Part shown: positions 28,853 through 40,110 of the stretch, piece by piece
How the letters are laid out: the number at the start of each line of letters is the position of its first letter
How positions within the stretch are numbered: the stretch's first letter is position 1
DNA from: Aquanectria penicillioides
Lineage: Eukaryota; Ascomycota; Sordariomycetes; Hypocreales; Nectriaceae
Direction of reading: 5' to 3'
NCBI GenBank assembly: GCA_003415625.1
Contig: PYIU01000011.1
Location: 1,191,001-1,255,000, forward strand
DNA length: 64,000 nucleotides
Position numbers and translations under genes: made by a program
Notes under the pieces: model-generated
Told to the model about the DNA's origin: nothing
The model's input: only the letters and a program-made list of their open reading frames with translations
The model's database searches: none

Positions 28853-30942
28853 TCAGAAAAGTGACAGATATGTTCCAATCCGACGCCGAAGAGGCCGATG
28901 ATGATACTCATCCAAAAAGTTGATTTCTTCCGCGCTCAGTACATGCCGGCCACTGCTGAGGTCTGCGGTGGAAGGATCTCGCCATTTTGTACGCATAAAA
29001 ATCTTTTACCCAATGGTTAGAACAGCTATCAAGATAAGCCCGATCGTGTACTGGAAGAAATTGTTGGTAGTGAAGCCGCCACCACCCTGTCGGAGCATGT
29101 GTTAGCGCCGTATAATAATGATACATTGGATTCAATTGCCGCCCAAACTTGAACAAACGAAACGTGGAATATAGGCAAAAAGAAGAGAGCCAAGATAATT
29201 AATCAAGCTTACCAATGGGCTGATTGCAGCATAGAGAAGGCACACCAAGAGCATCAGGGAAACCAGCATAAGGTAAGAGGGCATTAGGGGCCAAGCGATT
29301 GATTGCCAACCGTACGTCTCCTGGAAAAGCCGGTCTTTTTGAGCGCGTAGTGCTTGGTGGAATCGCAAGTTTGTGAATGCAATAATGGCCCAGTTGGAAA
29401 AGAACGAGGCGCTCGTAATGGAGATGAACCAATTTACCGCGGTCGTTCCGCCACCTATTCAATCTGTTAGCGAGACAGTCGCAAGACGGGTATTTTCAGC
29501 AGAGAAGCTTACTACTAAGGCTCATGTAACTCATCATAATGCCAACAACAGCGGTGATTGTCAGCCCCCAGATGGGTCGGCCCTTCGCATCGCATTTTCC
29601 TAGCTTCCCTGGGATGTGGCCTTGGAGGGCCATTGTGCGGAGAACACGAGAAGGAAGGTAGATGGATTCCAAAGCAATTGCCACAATTTCAATGATCATG
29701 CAAACATTGATAATGTCAGGAATGACTTTCAAACCAGCATTAGAAACAGCGATGACAAAGGGGGAGGCAGCCAATCCAGACGACCCGAGGAGGCGAGGAT
29801 CACTGGACGGCACCAGCAAACCAATGAAGACGGCACAGACAAGGTACATGAATCCTACACGGAGAGGAACCAACTTGGAAGCGTGAGTCATGGAACATCG
29901 AGGATTTTGGGCCTCGCCAGCCATTACGCCAATAAAGACTTGGTCCCCCACGGCCCAAATGGCCAGCAGAGCGCAGTTGGCAAATCCCTATTATGAAAGC
30001 ATTTAGTTGTGTCTGCGTGTTTCTGGGAGAGGAACATCATACGCCGAAACCGTTCAGGAACGGCGACCCGTTTGACCAGTTGCTGCCATCATGGACATAA
30101 CCGGTCGGACCAGCGCCAACGATCAACGCTAGCGAAACGCCGACGATCAAGATGAAGAGAATAATCTTGACCAGCGACCCAAAGGACTGCAGCCACGCAA
30201 AGACATTGTTCGGCAACATGAATACCACGAGACAGGCGACCAAAAATATCGAGACTGCGTTGTTCCAATCAGCGGGGCTTGATCAGCGAGAGAAACCACG
30301 GGACTTGATCCTACTCAGCGCAGCTTGGGGAACAGCTCCTTCGCCCCAGTAATCGACCAAAACGACAAAGAATTCGGCTTCGGCAGCGAAAACTGCGATC
30401 CATCCTAGGCAATGAAGCGCTGGTCAGTATGCATGTAGGTAGTCGGCGCCGGGAGCGAGGAAGATTGGTTGTTACCCAGCCATTCAGCAAAGCCGGCCCC
30501 GAAAGCAAGCGCCGGGTCTACCCAGCGACCCGCGAAATCAATGTAGTTGCCGGATGTTGGGAATGCAACCGTCATCCTGCCTAGAGTCTGGAGATTGGCC
30601 CATACTCCGCTGCATACAATTAGGTAGGCGAGAAACATGGTGGCGGGACCACCATTGGCCAAGGCTTTGCCGATTGCAATGAATAGACCGCTGCCCACAC
30701 TTGACCCGAGAGAGATAATCTGTAGCGCGTGTTAACATGGATTGCAAAGGAATATATTAGTAAAATAGTTAATCATGTACGTGAATTTGTCGGGGAGTAA
30801 AACTTCGATGAAGTTGTCCGAACATGTCTGGCTCAGAGACAATCTGGCCCTGATCCAGCGACGTCCGAGCAGCATCTACTGCGGTAGCTTTCTAGCGGCC
30901 TCCGAGGGAGGATTTCTCCCCTTCCACCGGGGAGCCAGCCAT
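28853..30942 (-). pseudogene. GABA/amino-acid permease (APC family) with two in-frame stops
   Basis: Seven exons on the minus strand: 30942-30781, 30719-30476, 30404-30315, 30254-30043, 29987-29513, 29454-29213, 29086-28853. Joined, they give 553 codons in one frame, the normal length of fungal GABA/choline-type permeases, which import amino acids across the plasma membrane by proton symport. Family blocks: RQIHIISLGSSVGSGLF, GDQVFIGVMAGEA, ESIYLPSRVLRTM and, after the last intron, GGGGF with a C-terminal KIFMRTKWRDP. A TAG at 30892-30894 (codon 17) and a TAA at 29006-29008, where the family has the Tyr of GYKIF, interrupt it. An ATG at 30825 could bypass the first stop; the second removes the last 50 residues, including part of the final membrane segment region. 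No frameshift is seen, so decay is recent. Confidence 0.85.
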
Positions 30943-31570
30943 TGTTGAAAACAGGGTTGCGAGTGTTGGATATGTATGAGCTGGTATCCTTTGATCAAGA
31001 AATTTGATCTTCCAAACGAAAGGGGGATTGGGGATTCTGTTTATTATATTTGGGTTTCCGCTCCTGATTTCCCCAGGTGTCTGGACATACACACATACGC
31101 ACATACATGTATGGCCCGGCCTCCCTATGATGGAAGTGGGAGAAGTCTCCTTAATGGACACTAATGAGAATCTAGGCTTATCTGACCCGTTGATATCTGA
31201 CGTTGCCTTTCAGATTACTCGTGTGACCCCAGGGTGGTGGCGTCGCTTGATCTGTCGGGGCCCACATCCCCCTTTCCGTGGTCGTGTCTCTATTATCTAC
31301 TACTCATCTTGCCTATGATCTACAAAGGCTCCATCTACTACGATTTTTGTGCATCCTGCCTCTGGTAATTGAATATCGATTCAACCCTCATCATCATCAG
31401 GGCAAGGCACCTTCATTCATCTTTATCATGATTCAGCACTGGACTGGTCGGCTTGCCTGCGCCTACCCGTACCCGGCTGTTCTACTCCTTTTTATTATTC
31501 CCCGACCTGAAGGTATCGGCTTCCTACGTCAAACTCAAACACGGTGCCTCCATTGAACAATGATGCCGGA
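30943..31570. promoter_or_regulatory. Divergent intergenic region, permease and aldolase
   Basis: About 630 bp between two divergent start codons. No gene is evident. It would have carried both promoters; no clear TATA box is seen. Confidence 0.5.
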
Positions 31571-32593
31571 ATGCTGGAATATGTGCCCGGCGAACGGTTA
31601 CCTACAAGGAAGACAGGTGTTGACGAGTGCTCAAGAGGCACCAATTCCAATGCACTCAGAGCACTCAGCCAGGGTGTCACCCTGCCCGGTAGACCCATCT
31701 TTACAGATGTTGAGAAATCTAGACAACACATGCTAGAGCACACGGCGGGCGCATTTCGAGTTTTAGCTCGCCATGGCTGTGTTGAGGGGATCAGCGGCCA
31801 TATCTCTATCAGGGACCCCCAGAACCCGGAGTTGTTGTGGACAAACCCGTGAGTTTTCTCAATCCCCGCCCCTAGCATCATCATTCCCATTTAATCCAAA
31901 AGAAGAAAAAAAAAACGAAATTAGCCTAGGCGTTCACTTCGCTTTGCTCCAGCCTAAAGATATGATTCTCCTGAACGCAGAAGGCCATGTCATGGGTGGA
32001 AACACGACTCATCCCGCAAATGCAGCAGGGTTTCTCATCCACAGAGCCCTACATATACGGTCGCACATGAGGCGAGATCCGATGTCAATGCGGCCTGTCA
32101 TTTTCACTCTCCCCACGGAAAAACATGGTCTGCCTTTGCACAGCCTCTGGAAATGATCAACCAAGATGTGACGATACTCTATGGCGATGCTCAAGCTGTG
32201 TATAATGATTTTGGAGGAATTGTCCTCAAGGATGAAGAATCTGCAGCTTTGGTGGATAGCCTAGGAAGCCATGGGAAGGGATTGATTTTAAGAAGCCATG
32301 GTCGACCGTTGGAAGCACAGTCGACGAAGCTGCCTACCTGTTCATGTTGATGGAGAGAAGCTGCCAGATTCAACTTGCAGCCGATGCAGCAGCAGCATCT
32401 GGTCGCCAAAAGGTATATTTGAGCGATGAAGCGGCCAAGCACACCTTTGAAATGACGAGCGACCCGGTATGTCTGGCATTTACTTCGGTCATATAGCTTG
32501 ATGTTTACCCTCTCACAGGATAGCTTGTACGCCGAGTTCCAGCCATATCTCCAATACGAAGCTGCGATTTCAACTGGCAGCTGGTGGAGCTAG
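31571..32593 (+). pseudogene. Class II aldolase/adducin-domain gene with two frameshifts
   Basis: Exons 31571-31848, 31925-32466, 32519-32593; introns of 76 and 52 nt. The product resembles fungal class II aldolase/adducin-domain proteins (metal-dependent sugar-phosphate aldolase fold): EGISGHISIRDP, WTNPLGVHFALLQPKDMILL across the first intron, NAACHFHSPHG (metal-binding histidines), INQDVTILYGDAQAVYNDFG, ILRSHG and VDEAAYLFMLMERSCQIQL. The frame shifts twice. Fourteen extra bases at 32055-32068 separate HRALH from EARSDVNAACH, and about four bases are missing near 32302 between RSHG and TVGSTVDEA. Neither is flanked by usable splice sites. The intact homologue would be about 290-300 residues. 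Start chosen at the first ATG in frame. Confidence 0.82.
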
Positions 32594-32715
32594 TATTAAC
32601 TAAAGAGATGATATGTAAAATCCACAGAATGGGCAATGGAGTATTTTGTTATTGGGCTAAAATGATGTAGTCAGTTCGGCACAAACATCAATGCTCAGCT
32701 ATAAACAAAGAAACT

Positions 32716-34995
32716 CTAACTCAAAACTAGTCTATCTAATGTGCTACTTTCCAGGAGTATCTTTGACCACGGAAGATTTCGATTCATTGATAAATCTCGC
32801 GCCTCCCAAACCTGCTTAACGGCTTCACCTGCGACCTCAAACATTCGGATGCCAGTTAGGGCAGTCTCGGAACTGAACCAAGCAGATATTTTACTCCGAG
32901 CCTGCGGGTTTGACGCCTCACAGCCTGCGATAAATCCTGGCCAACACAAATTTGACGAAGGATCGTTGGATTCCCATTTGAACTGTCCATATTGCTTCAA
33001 ATGATCAAATGTCTTGTCCACAAATTGCTGCAATATATGTGTGTCTACATTTCGAACGCATCGATAAAAGTAAATGAGAAGCGCCGCATGCATGGCCTCT
33101 CTGAAGCGATACAGCAAAGACACACGAGCCTGACTTGTAGTGGCTTCTGAGAAACAATCTGGACAGGAGGGGAGGGAACTGCCATTCTCAGGTTCGGGAA
33201 TGTCATTTTTCCAATCGCAAATATCAGTCTCGAGCAGATTCCCTTCAATGAACAGTAGTTCCTGGTCTTGGGACGCTGCTTTGCGTTGGCTCTGCCTTGT
33301 TTCCACCCGCTGAGCGAGTGCAGTGACACGTGAGATTAATTTGAATAGCGGTTCAGGTAATGAGTATATTTGTCCAAAGGTGGACTTGTTCTTCCTACAC
33401 ACATGACAAGGGATTTTCTTGGTTCTTCTTGAGGCTGCCGAATTGCCAAGAAAACCTTCTTTGTGAAGCAAACTCGCCCAAAGGTTTACATGAGGGTCCG
33501 TAAGCATCATGGTGCTGCTAACATTGCTAGGTCGTTTTAGATGGCCGTTTATGGCTCTTTCTTGGGATTGAGCGCCGAATATGCCCACACTGGCCTGCAG
33601 CGTACGGAGATATAAAAAAGTGCTATGCAACATTCGGGTCCCTGTTGAACTGTGGATTTCTCCAATGCCGTAGAGGGCGATTAAATGCTCGATATCACGG
33701 AGGTATGCATATGCATCTTCCATGTCCCCGCTGACAACCTGGACATGGGGTGAATGAATTAGGCATGAGGTTTGCACAAGAAAAAGGGTCCATGACTTAC
33801 ACATAGAGTTACCATGCTCAGCAAGGCCATCAAAACATCTTGGTAGTCCTCGAGTTTCTGGCCGGAAGAAAGACTCTGAAGACATGTTTTAAGTCGAGAT
33901 TTTGCTTGTACTCGATAATTATTACCAATAGTTTTCCAAGGGATCGTAGATTGGTCTGGAAGAGGAAGCATGATGTGCAAGTGAAAGGCGCTGGCACCAA
34001 GGACAGCAAAGAGGAGCGAGACCTTGGAATTGCCAGCATCCCCTCGGACCATGAATTCACCCAGCGTTTCGTATACCTTTGGGATATGTAAGGCTTCCCA
34101 GGGGGATTTGGAATGGATCCGGGCCGGAGAAAAGCAAGGAACTAAGGCATGTTGATACCGGTCAAGTAGTAACCGGATTGTAGGAAAATTTAGTTCGTCG
34201 ATATTGAAGCTGTAGGATATTGGCATAGAAGGCGGTAAGATCAAAGGGATATCTTCTAAAGAAGCAATATTTGAAGGAGAGGCGAAGGCAACATCGGACA
34301 GCTGCGTGTGGAGGCCGCTTTGCAAAGTTGGCTCCAAGTCAGAGCGGGACAATTGGTCAACGGGAGGAGAGACTCGCAATGACGATTCATCGTAGGTGGG
34401 GTCGCTGGTTGGCACGGCGAGAATGTGATCCATTGGAAAAGCTCCCAGCATCAGATCGTCTGGGGCTCTGGCGGGGGACTGTGGTTCAAAAACGCCGGCA
34501 TCTGACGGTCTTGGGTTGTTTACATTATTGAGTGGAAACAAGCTGAAAGGGCCAACGGTCACGGTGTCATTTCCTTGGGAATCCTGGAATCGGACCTCCA
34601 GGTCTGCGAGCAAGAGATCAATAGACGAGCCCTGAATTGCGGAGAGAATTGCAGCGATGTGTCGCGCCCGCTCGCGGTCTCAATATCGCTGTTAGTATGC
34701 GCAGTTCTACTTGGAGAAATGCCCGCCCCTATGCTGGATTCATGATGGGCCTACCTGAAAGCAGTGGACGGGCCTTGGCGCCATGTTGGCGCAGCTGATT
34801 CTCGTACTGGAGGTACTCGCCTTGTGTTCCGTCGCCGCCAACGATATCCAACTGCAGCCAGGTGATTTCGGGTGAAGTTGCGGGGCTGAGGCATGGACGA
34901 TTGAGTTTGAAACACGTGGAACAACTGGGTACGATCCTGTCGCATTTGACCTTCCGAGAACGACACGTCAAGCAAGCGGTGTTGTTTCGAGGCAT
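32716..34995 (-). CDS. Zn(II)2Cys6 transcription factor with fungal-specific domain
   Basis: Three exons: 34995-34755, 34678-33801, 33738-32716 (introns 76 and 62 nt), 713 residues. The N-terminus holds a perfect binuclear zinc cluster, C-x2-C-x6-C-x6-C-x2-C-x6-C at C8, C11, C18, C25, C28, C35, with the basic RSRKVKCDR stretch. The C-terminal half has the block EIHSSTGTRMLHSTFLYLR (about residues 400-418), characteristic of the Fungal_trans_2-type regulators related to the arginine metabolism regulator II. It acts in the nucleus and probably binds CGG triplets. It is divergent from the dioxygenase and convergent with the broken aldolase (about 120 bp apart), so it is the obvious candidate regulator of the cluster. 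Frames join without defects. Confidence 0.88.
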
Positions 34996-35708
34996 GGCCG
35001 TGTCTGTCAGTCTGTCAGTCTGTCTCTGTGCTGCCTGTCCACCCTGCGTGTGAGCGCAGTGTAAGGTGTGGGGGGTTTGGTTGGTATGCAAAGTGAATGA
35101 ATGATGCAGCAGGCCTCCTTGAAATTTTTCATTTCTGTTGGATTAACCAACGACAACCCCTTGCCGCGTTGCGGGCGGGGGAGTGTCCTCCTCGTCTCGC
35201 CTAGACCTCCCGTTTGAGGATGAGCTGCGATACCGGTACCAGTAGCGTATCTATGGTAGACCTAGATTGCTAGATATCAGCAAGCACACCCGCTAGTGAG
35301 GCATATCAGTATCCATATGTACATGAATGATCTGGTGGACTCATGATAAGGATAGCTTGGGTTACAGACGCTTCCCCGCACCGACTTCTGTGATAGGAAT
35401 GTGGATGCCGGAGCTCCTTGCCCTGTGGTTCGTATGGGGAGATGAGTCGGCGTTCGGCTCAGTGATAAGCCTGACTGGGACGACGATTATGACTGCCGAT
35501 GATCCATAATGCTCCGAGCGTAATTGGATATAAAGGCCCATCGTCATGTTGTCGGGTTAGACTTGGGCCAACTTGACGCAATAGTCCATCGGCTCATTGT
35601 TGACGCAATTTACTGTTCTCGTCCTTGCCCCTGCTCTCCCCCTTCTTCTTCTTCGTCTTCGTCTTCTTCATAAAACGGTGTTTCGACATCCATATATTAT
35701 TACTAGCC
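34996..35708. promoter_or_regulatory. Divergent promoter, regulator and dioxygenase
   Basis: 713 bp between two opposed start codons. It includes a pyrimidine-rich CTT/CTTCGT tract (about 35620-35672) just before the dioxygenase start, a typical core-promoter feature of filamentous fungi, and CGG/CCG triplets such as CCGGAGCTCC near 35410, one base off the CGGAGCCG motif upstream of the dehydrogenase. Confidence 0.5.
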
Positions 35709-36689
35709 ATGGCTGTTACACACCCGAGCATCCAACGCATTGACCGGTCCAACGTGGAAGGCGTCATCAATGCCATCGCGAAAGACGGTTGTTGCATCGT
35801 TAAAAACTTCACCAGCCCCGCCACTGTTGACCAGGTCAATGCCGAGACCCGGCCATATCTGGATGCAGACTTGCCATGGAAGGTAAGAGCATCCTCACAT
35901 AGAATAATGCTCCTTGCTCTGCTCACAGGCAACCAGGGCGACCTATTTCCTCCAGAGACGCGCAGGTGTGCAAACCTCGTCCGACGTAGCCAAACCGTGC
36001 GTGAGAAATGGCTTGTGGATCCCTTGATACGGGCTTGTAATGCAAAGTTCGTCGACAAGACAACCTCAAACTTTTACGGCGAAACCAAGCATACATACAC
36101 AAGCGAAGCAGTTTGCAGCATTGCCGTCACCTTTGAAATTGGACCCGGTGGCACGGCTCAACGCTTGCACCGCGACGACAAGAACTACCACGTGGACCAC
36201 CCGGATCAGACCAAGACCGGATATCGCTTCGGAACCGATGTCGAGTTGGCATTCTTAGTTCCTGGTGTCAAGACAACTGTAGAGAACGGCGCGACTCTGG
36301 CCATCCCAGGGAGCCACCTCTGGGGGTCGGACCGCATTCCGAAGACTGACGAAGCCGTTTATGCAGAAATGGAAGTTGGCGACTGCTGGATAATGCTTGG
36401 AGGCCTCTACCATGCGGGAGGATCAAACGTTACTGAGAATGAAAAACGTACAGTTCATGGTCTGTTCTTTGTTCGAGGCTACCTGCGACAGGAGGAGAAT
36501 ATTTATCTTGCGACACCCCGAGAAGAAGTTCTCTCCTGGAGCGAGGAGGCCCAAAAGTCTGCTGGCTATACTCTCTCTAGCCCAAACATCGGCTTCGTTG
36601 AGTTCATACCGCCTTTGCGGTATCTCCGAGGCGAAGGGTCTGGCGACTCGTTAGGGGATTTCGATCCCTCTCAAGAACATAAGGAGTAG
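35709..36689 (+). CDS. Phytanoyl-CoA dioxygenase-family Fe(II)/2-oxoglutarate oxygenase
   Basis: Two exons, 35709-35882 and 35937-36689, giving 308 residues. The intron was set at 35883-35936 (54 nt, ending CAACCAG) because the nearer CACAG at 35928 breaks the frame, while this choice gives WKGDLFPPETRR as in the family. Iron ligands are H136 and D138 (LHRDD) and the distal H217 (GLYHAGG); R229 in EKRTVHGLFF is a likely 2-oxoglutarate contact. The family hydroxylates, desaturates or endoperoxidises small molecules and is common as a tailoring enzyme in fungal metabolite clusters. Start: ATG in good context (AGCCATGGC). No signal peptide. Substrate unknown. Confidence 0.88.
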   Translation: MAVTHPSIQRIDRSNVEGVINAIAKDGCCIVKNFTSPATVDQVNAETRPYLDADLPWKVRASSHRIMLLALLTGNQGDLFPPETRRCANLVRRSQTVREKWLVDPLIRACNAKFVDKTTSNFYGETKHTYTSEAVCSIAVTFEIGPGGTAQRLHRDDKNYHVDHPDQTKTGYRFGTDVELAFLVPGVKTTVENGATLAIPGSHLWGSDRIPKTDEAVYAEMEVGDCWIMLGGLYHAGGSNVTENEKRTVHGLFFVRGYLRQEENIYLATPREEVLSWSEEAQKSAGYTLSSPNIGFVEFIPPLRYLRGEGSGDSLGDFDPSQEHKE

Positions 36690-37344
36690 TTAATGCAAGA
36701 GGATGGAACACAAGGTTAAAATGCGGGAAATGATTCTGAAAATTTAATCACTGCTATGATCCATGTGCCCCTTGCCACTAACTTGCCTATCGACTAGGTC
36801 AGTCATTGCAACAACAGTGGTTTAGGATGATATTCCTCGCATTTGAGACAGCCAATCCATGTACCACCCACGCATACCCAATTCTGAAGCCATTCAGCTT
36901 TCGACCTGATTTGCACACAACTCCAAAGATGCATGTGCAAAAGTCATGTGATTGGTTTACATGCTAGGTAAGAGCAGCTTTCATTATCATGTAATCTATA
37001 GGGTTAGCAATGTTTTTTTCTCTCATTTTCTCTATTTCTTTTCAACGTTTCAAACTAGATGATCTAAGGCAATATAAATCTAGATCCTGGGTACACATTG
37101 GGCTATTTGCCCTCACGTTTCATTTGAGGGTATTGTTGCATTTTCTGAATGCTGGATGTGTTCCGTGTGTGCCCTCCAAAAAAAAAAAAAAAGCTTTGAT
37201 TCATCCGTGTGGAATTGTGGATGGGTAACCCCTCCACTGTAGATGTGGTACATGCAAAACATCTTGTTTTCTTTACGAAGTACCAGTGCGACGAATTTAC
37301 CTACAGAAACCCTCGATATAACTAGAACTAGAAAGAGATCGAAG
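36690..37344. other. Intergenic, no gene seen
   Basis: 3' flank of the dioxygenase and then AT-leaning sequence with an A14 run near 37180. Only short unsupported open frames. Confidence 0.6.
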
Positions 37345-38245
37345 AAATCAATGACGAACATAAATGGTGATCAGCTATGATGTTGAAGTATGCATGGTGT
37401 GCTCTCGGCTGGTCAATCAGAGGCAAGGCGGCGACGGTATTTACTTTGTTCGGTGACGACACTAATCCATCTATCCCCGGTAACTGTGACTTGAGTGGAA
37501 AAAGTTCTCCCACTCTGCAAGCCAGGAGCATTTATTTTAAACAGAGTCTCCTCCAGAAAGGCTCTGGTTTCGAATAAGAAAACGACAGAAAATCAGACTA
37601 CCAGAGATGAGGCCGGTTCCGATATGGATATCGTTTGACGGCTTGATATATCCTTTGATTACCTTGGAGACGATGGATATGACAGGTGAACAGAAAATTC
37701 ATCATCATCTACTTGGACAGAGGAATGCCGCAATTGAAGTACATCCGATCTCGAGTCCGAATATGATTTCATACCCGATCAGTGCCCCCACCTGAAGTTT
37801 CGGCATCCACCGCACATATGAGGCCTCCTCTAATGGCGAGAAAGCATGGAAAGTCTAACCCCAATGCTAATATCTGTAGGTGATACTCATGACAAGACCT
37901 TCTCTAGGTCGAGCGAGAATGATATTCAAGAGCAATGATATAAATAGAAGGCCAGTTTCGAGGGGTGTAACGCCTCTTCTGACCTCATAAAGGACTGGAA
38001 TAAATACAGCAGCGAAGTAGTTACTCATGAGTGTGAACATGGCCATAAACGATACACCGACAACAGTTCTGTTCCTCTAAGTGGGTAACTGAATGATCGG
38101 CTAGGCTGCTATGTAGTGCTGGATCTAATGAAGAGGATCATGATCTTACTGAATCTGATAAAAGGGCTGATGATTGTGGAGAGTTCTAGGTCGGTGTGGA
38201 ACTACCCCATTGCAGCGTTAGAGTAAGCAGACTAAGATTGAGGTT
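37345..38245 (-). pseudogene. Relic of a DHA14-type MFS drug/toxin efflux transporter
   Basis: Reading the minus strand from about 38240 to 37345, segments in shifting frames match the C-terminal two thirds of fungal 14-helix MFS exporters: LLTLTLQWGSS (38.2 kb, then a stop), FIPVLYEVRRGVTPLETGLL (about 37.95-38.0 kb; the YFQxVxGxSPLxSG block), ALIGYEIIFGLEIG (about 37.75 kb; WIGYxIxxGxGxG) and IGTGLISGSLIF (about 37.6 kb; IGTAxxxFxQxLGG). Order and spacing fit the family, but stops and frameshifts separate them, and no N-terminal half is found up to 38.95 kb. Such pumps sit in the plasma membrane and export metabolites; this one is long dead. Confidence 0.7.
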
Positions 38246-38945
38246 ATTGCCAAATACCCCAGCTAGTCTTTAAGAAGCCAGCACTTGAAAGTTTGAGAGA
38301 GCGACACGGCATTGCGGGGAAGTAACAAGTGCAGGTGTTCTTCCAGCTGACGTTTAGTTTCCTCTTCAATGGTCGGCGGAGGTAATATGGTTTTACTTGA
38401 CTGGCTGCTTGAGAGATCTTGCAAGTAATAAGCATGACATTATATCAAGTAGCTGAAGGTAATTGCTATTCTAAAACCAATTGACCCGTAATTAGCCGGA
38501 CTTGGAAGCAAATTTGTCTATTGAAGACCGTGGATCTATTTTATTCTTGAAGTGGACGTAGCCTATCTTTCTGCCTTCAAGTCCGAATTCACAGTTGAGA
38601 GCAACATTCCGACGTCAATGTCCAAGGTGAAGTTTTATAAACTGCCCTGAGAGGATGTGTTTTTTTTTTAAAAAAAATAAAAAAATAAAAAGAAATAAGG
38701 AATTCTTTCATATCGTGTGATTTTTATATATTGCGCATGTATTTAGAAGGGTTGTTGGGAATAGCCTTGCATGGCAAAACTCGGAGTGTGGATCGGGGTT
38801 TCCGGACAGTGAGTAAGTTCCGATCCAGATCATCGGCATCTGGAAAGTTGACCGGCGCCGGCATGAGCAGGGGCCGTCTCCTGTAAAGGGACAAATGATG
38901 ACTCCGAACAAGAGGCCGATCTCAGTCGTGGATTACGAATGAAAG
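38246..38945. other. Intergenic, no gene seen
   Basis: Should have held the transporter's N-terminal half, but I cannot recognise it. A T/A homopolymer junction lies near 38660-38695. The right end is the promoter of the next gene. Confidence 0.55.
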
Positions 38946-38955
38946 TATTTAAATA
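38946..38955 (+). promoter_or_regulatory. TATA-like box of the MDR oxidoreductase
   Basis: TATTTAAATA ends 75 bp before the ATG at 39031, a fitting distance for a fungal TATA element. Confidence 0.45.
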
Positions 38956-39030
38956 CCAGCTCTGCCATCTCCTTTGGTAAAACCATATGTAACAAGTCTC
39001 TCTGATCCATCATATCTCATTTCCAGAGCA

Positions 39031-40110
39031 ATGCAAACCACACTCCGGCGTCCTGGCAAATACCTTTCGGATACAATCCATCACCGAATGAAATCTCGCA
39101 AAGGGATCATAACACCCTCTTTGACCCATCGACCTCAACAAAAGGCATCATTTCACCACAGCGAGCCGCTCGGAATGAAGGTTGCTCGTGTCACTTCGTG
39201 GGGGTTGCCCCCGGACTACATGAACTTCCCAGACCTTCCGGACCCGTCAAAAAATGAGCTTCAGGTTAAAATCATGGCGGTGGGCGTACCACGAGTGGTA
39301 CGTGGCCGGGCCGCCGGCAAACATCCCAGCGCTTTCAACTCCCCGTTGCCATATGATCCTAGCGTTGATGGGGTTGGGATGGACGAAGCGACAGGTGACA
39401 TGTACTTCATCAACAGTCTCGCCACTCCACTCTTTGCAGATCGTGCCAATGTCGACCGCAATCAGCTCATCAAACTAGAACCTGGCACTGACCCTGTCAA
39501 TATCGCGGCGCTCTCCAATCCAACAATGAGCAGTTGGCTGGCCCTGCAATGCCGTGCCGTTGGGGGCTGCAAGGGCAGAACCGTCGTCATTATTGGCGCG
39601 ACAAGCGCCAGCGGCCGCGCTGCTGCATTTGTCGCTCGTGAGCTGGGTGCAGCTCGCGTCGTTGGCATCTCACGTAGTGAGGAATCTCTGGGGACTGTTC
39701 AGGGGCTCGATGAACGAGTCTTGCTGCGAAATCCCTTGGCCTTGCCCCCCAGCGTTGGGCCTGTCCATATTGTCCTGGATTATGTTGGAGGTCCTGTTGC
39801 CGTTGATCTGATGCGATCTGCTGAGATTGAGCCCGGGGAGAATCTGCAGTACATCCAAGTTGGCGGACTTGCCGGTGAAGAAAACATTATTTTGCCAGCT
39901 CGGCTGATCAATATTAAGCCGATTCGGATCATGGCATCTGGGATTGGCAGTTTTAGCAAACAGGAACTGGACCGGGAGATTCCTGCGCTGGTAAACGCTC
40001 TTGCTAAAATGAAGCGCCCATTTGACGTGCTGGCTGTCCCGATGGCGGATGTGCGATCTGTCTGGGAATCTGACGATGCCAAGAGGGACAGACTTGTCTT
40101 GGTACCCTAG
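39031..40110 (+). CDS. Zinc-independent MDR oxidoreductase (quinone/enoyl reductase-like)
   Basis: Single exon, 359 residues. From about residue 49 (MKVARVTSWG) it follows the medium-chain dehydrogenase/reductase fold: GroES-like domain with RGRAAGKHPS and YDPSVDGVG, then SNPTMSSWLAL and the NADP-binding VVIIGATSASGRAAA, then VLDYVGG. The zinc-binding Cys/His of alcohol dehydrogenases are absent, which points to quinone oxidoreductases or enoyl reductases using NADPH. The first 48 residues are basic, lack acids over most of their length and look like a mitochondrial presequence; a shorter form from the ATG at 39175 is possible. The open frame extends upstream to a TTG, but 39031 is the first ATG after the TATA-like box. 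Confidence 0.85.
   Translation: MQTTLRRPGKYLSDTIHHRMKSRKGIITPSLTHRPQQKASFHHSEPLGMKVARVTSWGLPPDYMNFPDLPDPSKNELQVKIMAVGVPRVVRGRAAGKHPSAFNSPLPYDPSVDGVGMDEATGDMYFINSLATPLFADRANVDRNQLIKLEPGTDPVNIAALSNPTMSSWLALQCRAVGGCKGRTVVIIGATSASGRAAAFVARELGAARVVGISRSEESLGTVQGLDERVLLRNPLALPPSVGPVHIVLDYVGGPVAVDLMRSAEIEPGENLQYIQVGGLAGEENIILPARLINIKPIRIMASGIGSFSKQELDREIPALVNALAKMKRPFDVLAVPMADVRSVWESDDAKRDRLVLVP

Noticed and set aside
32055..32068. The 14 extra bases of the aldolase as a mini-intron
   Set aside because: Far below the size of spliceosomal introns and without GT..AG ends at the needed phase.
35883..35928. 46-nt intron in the dioxygenase ending at CACAG
   Set aside because: It shifts the frame and loses the ETRR block; the 54-nt intron to 35936 keeps it.
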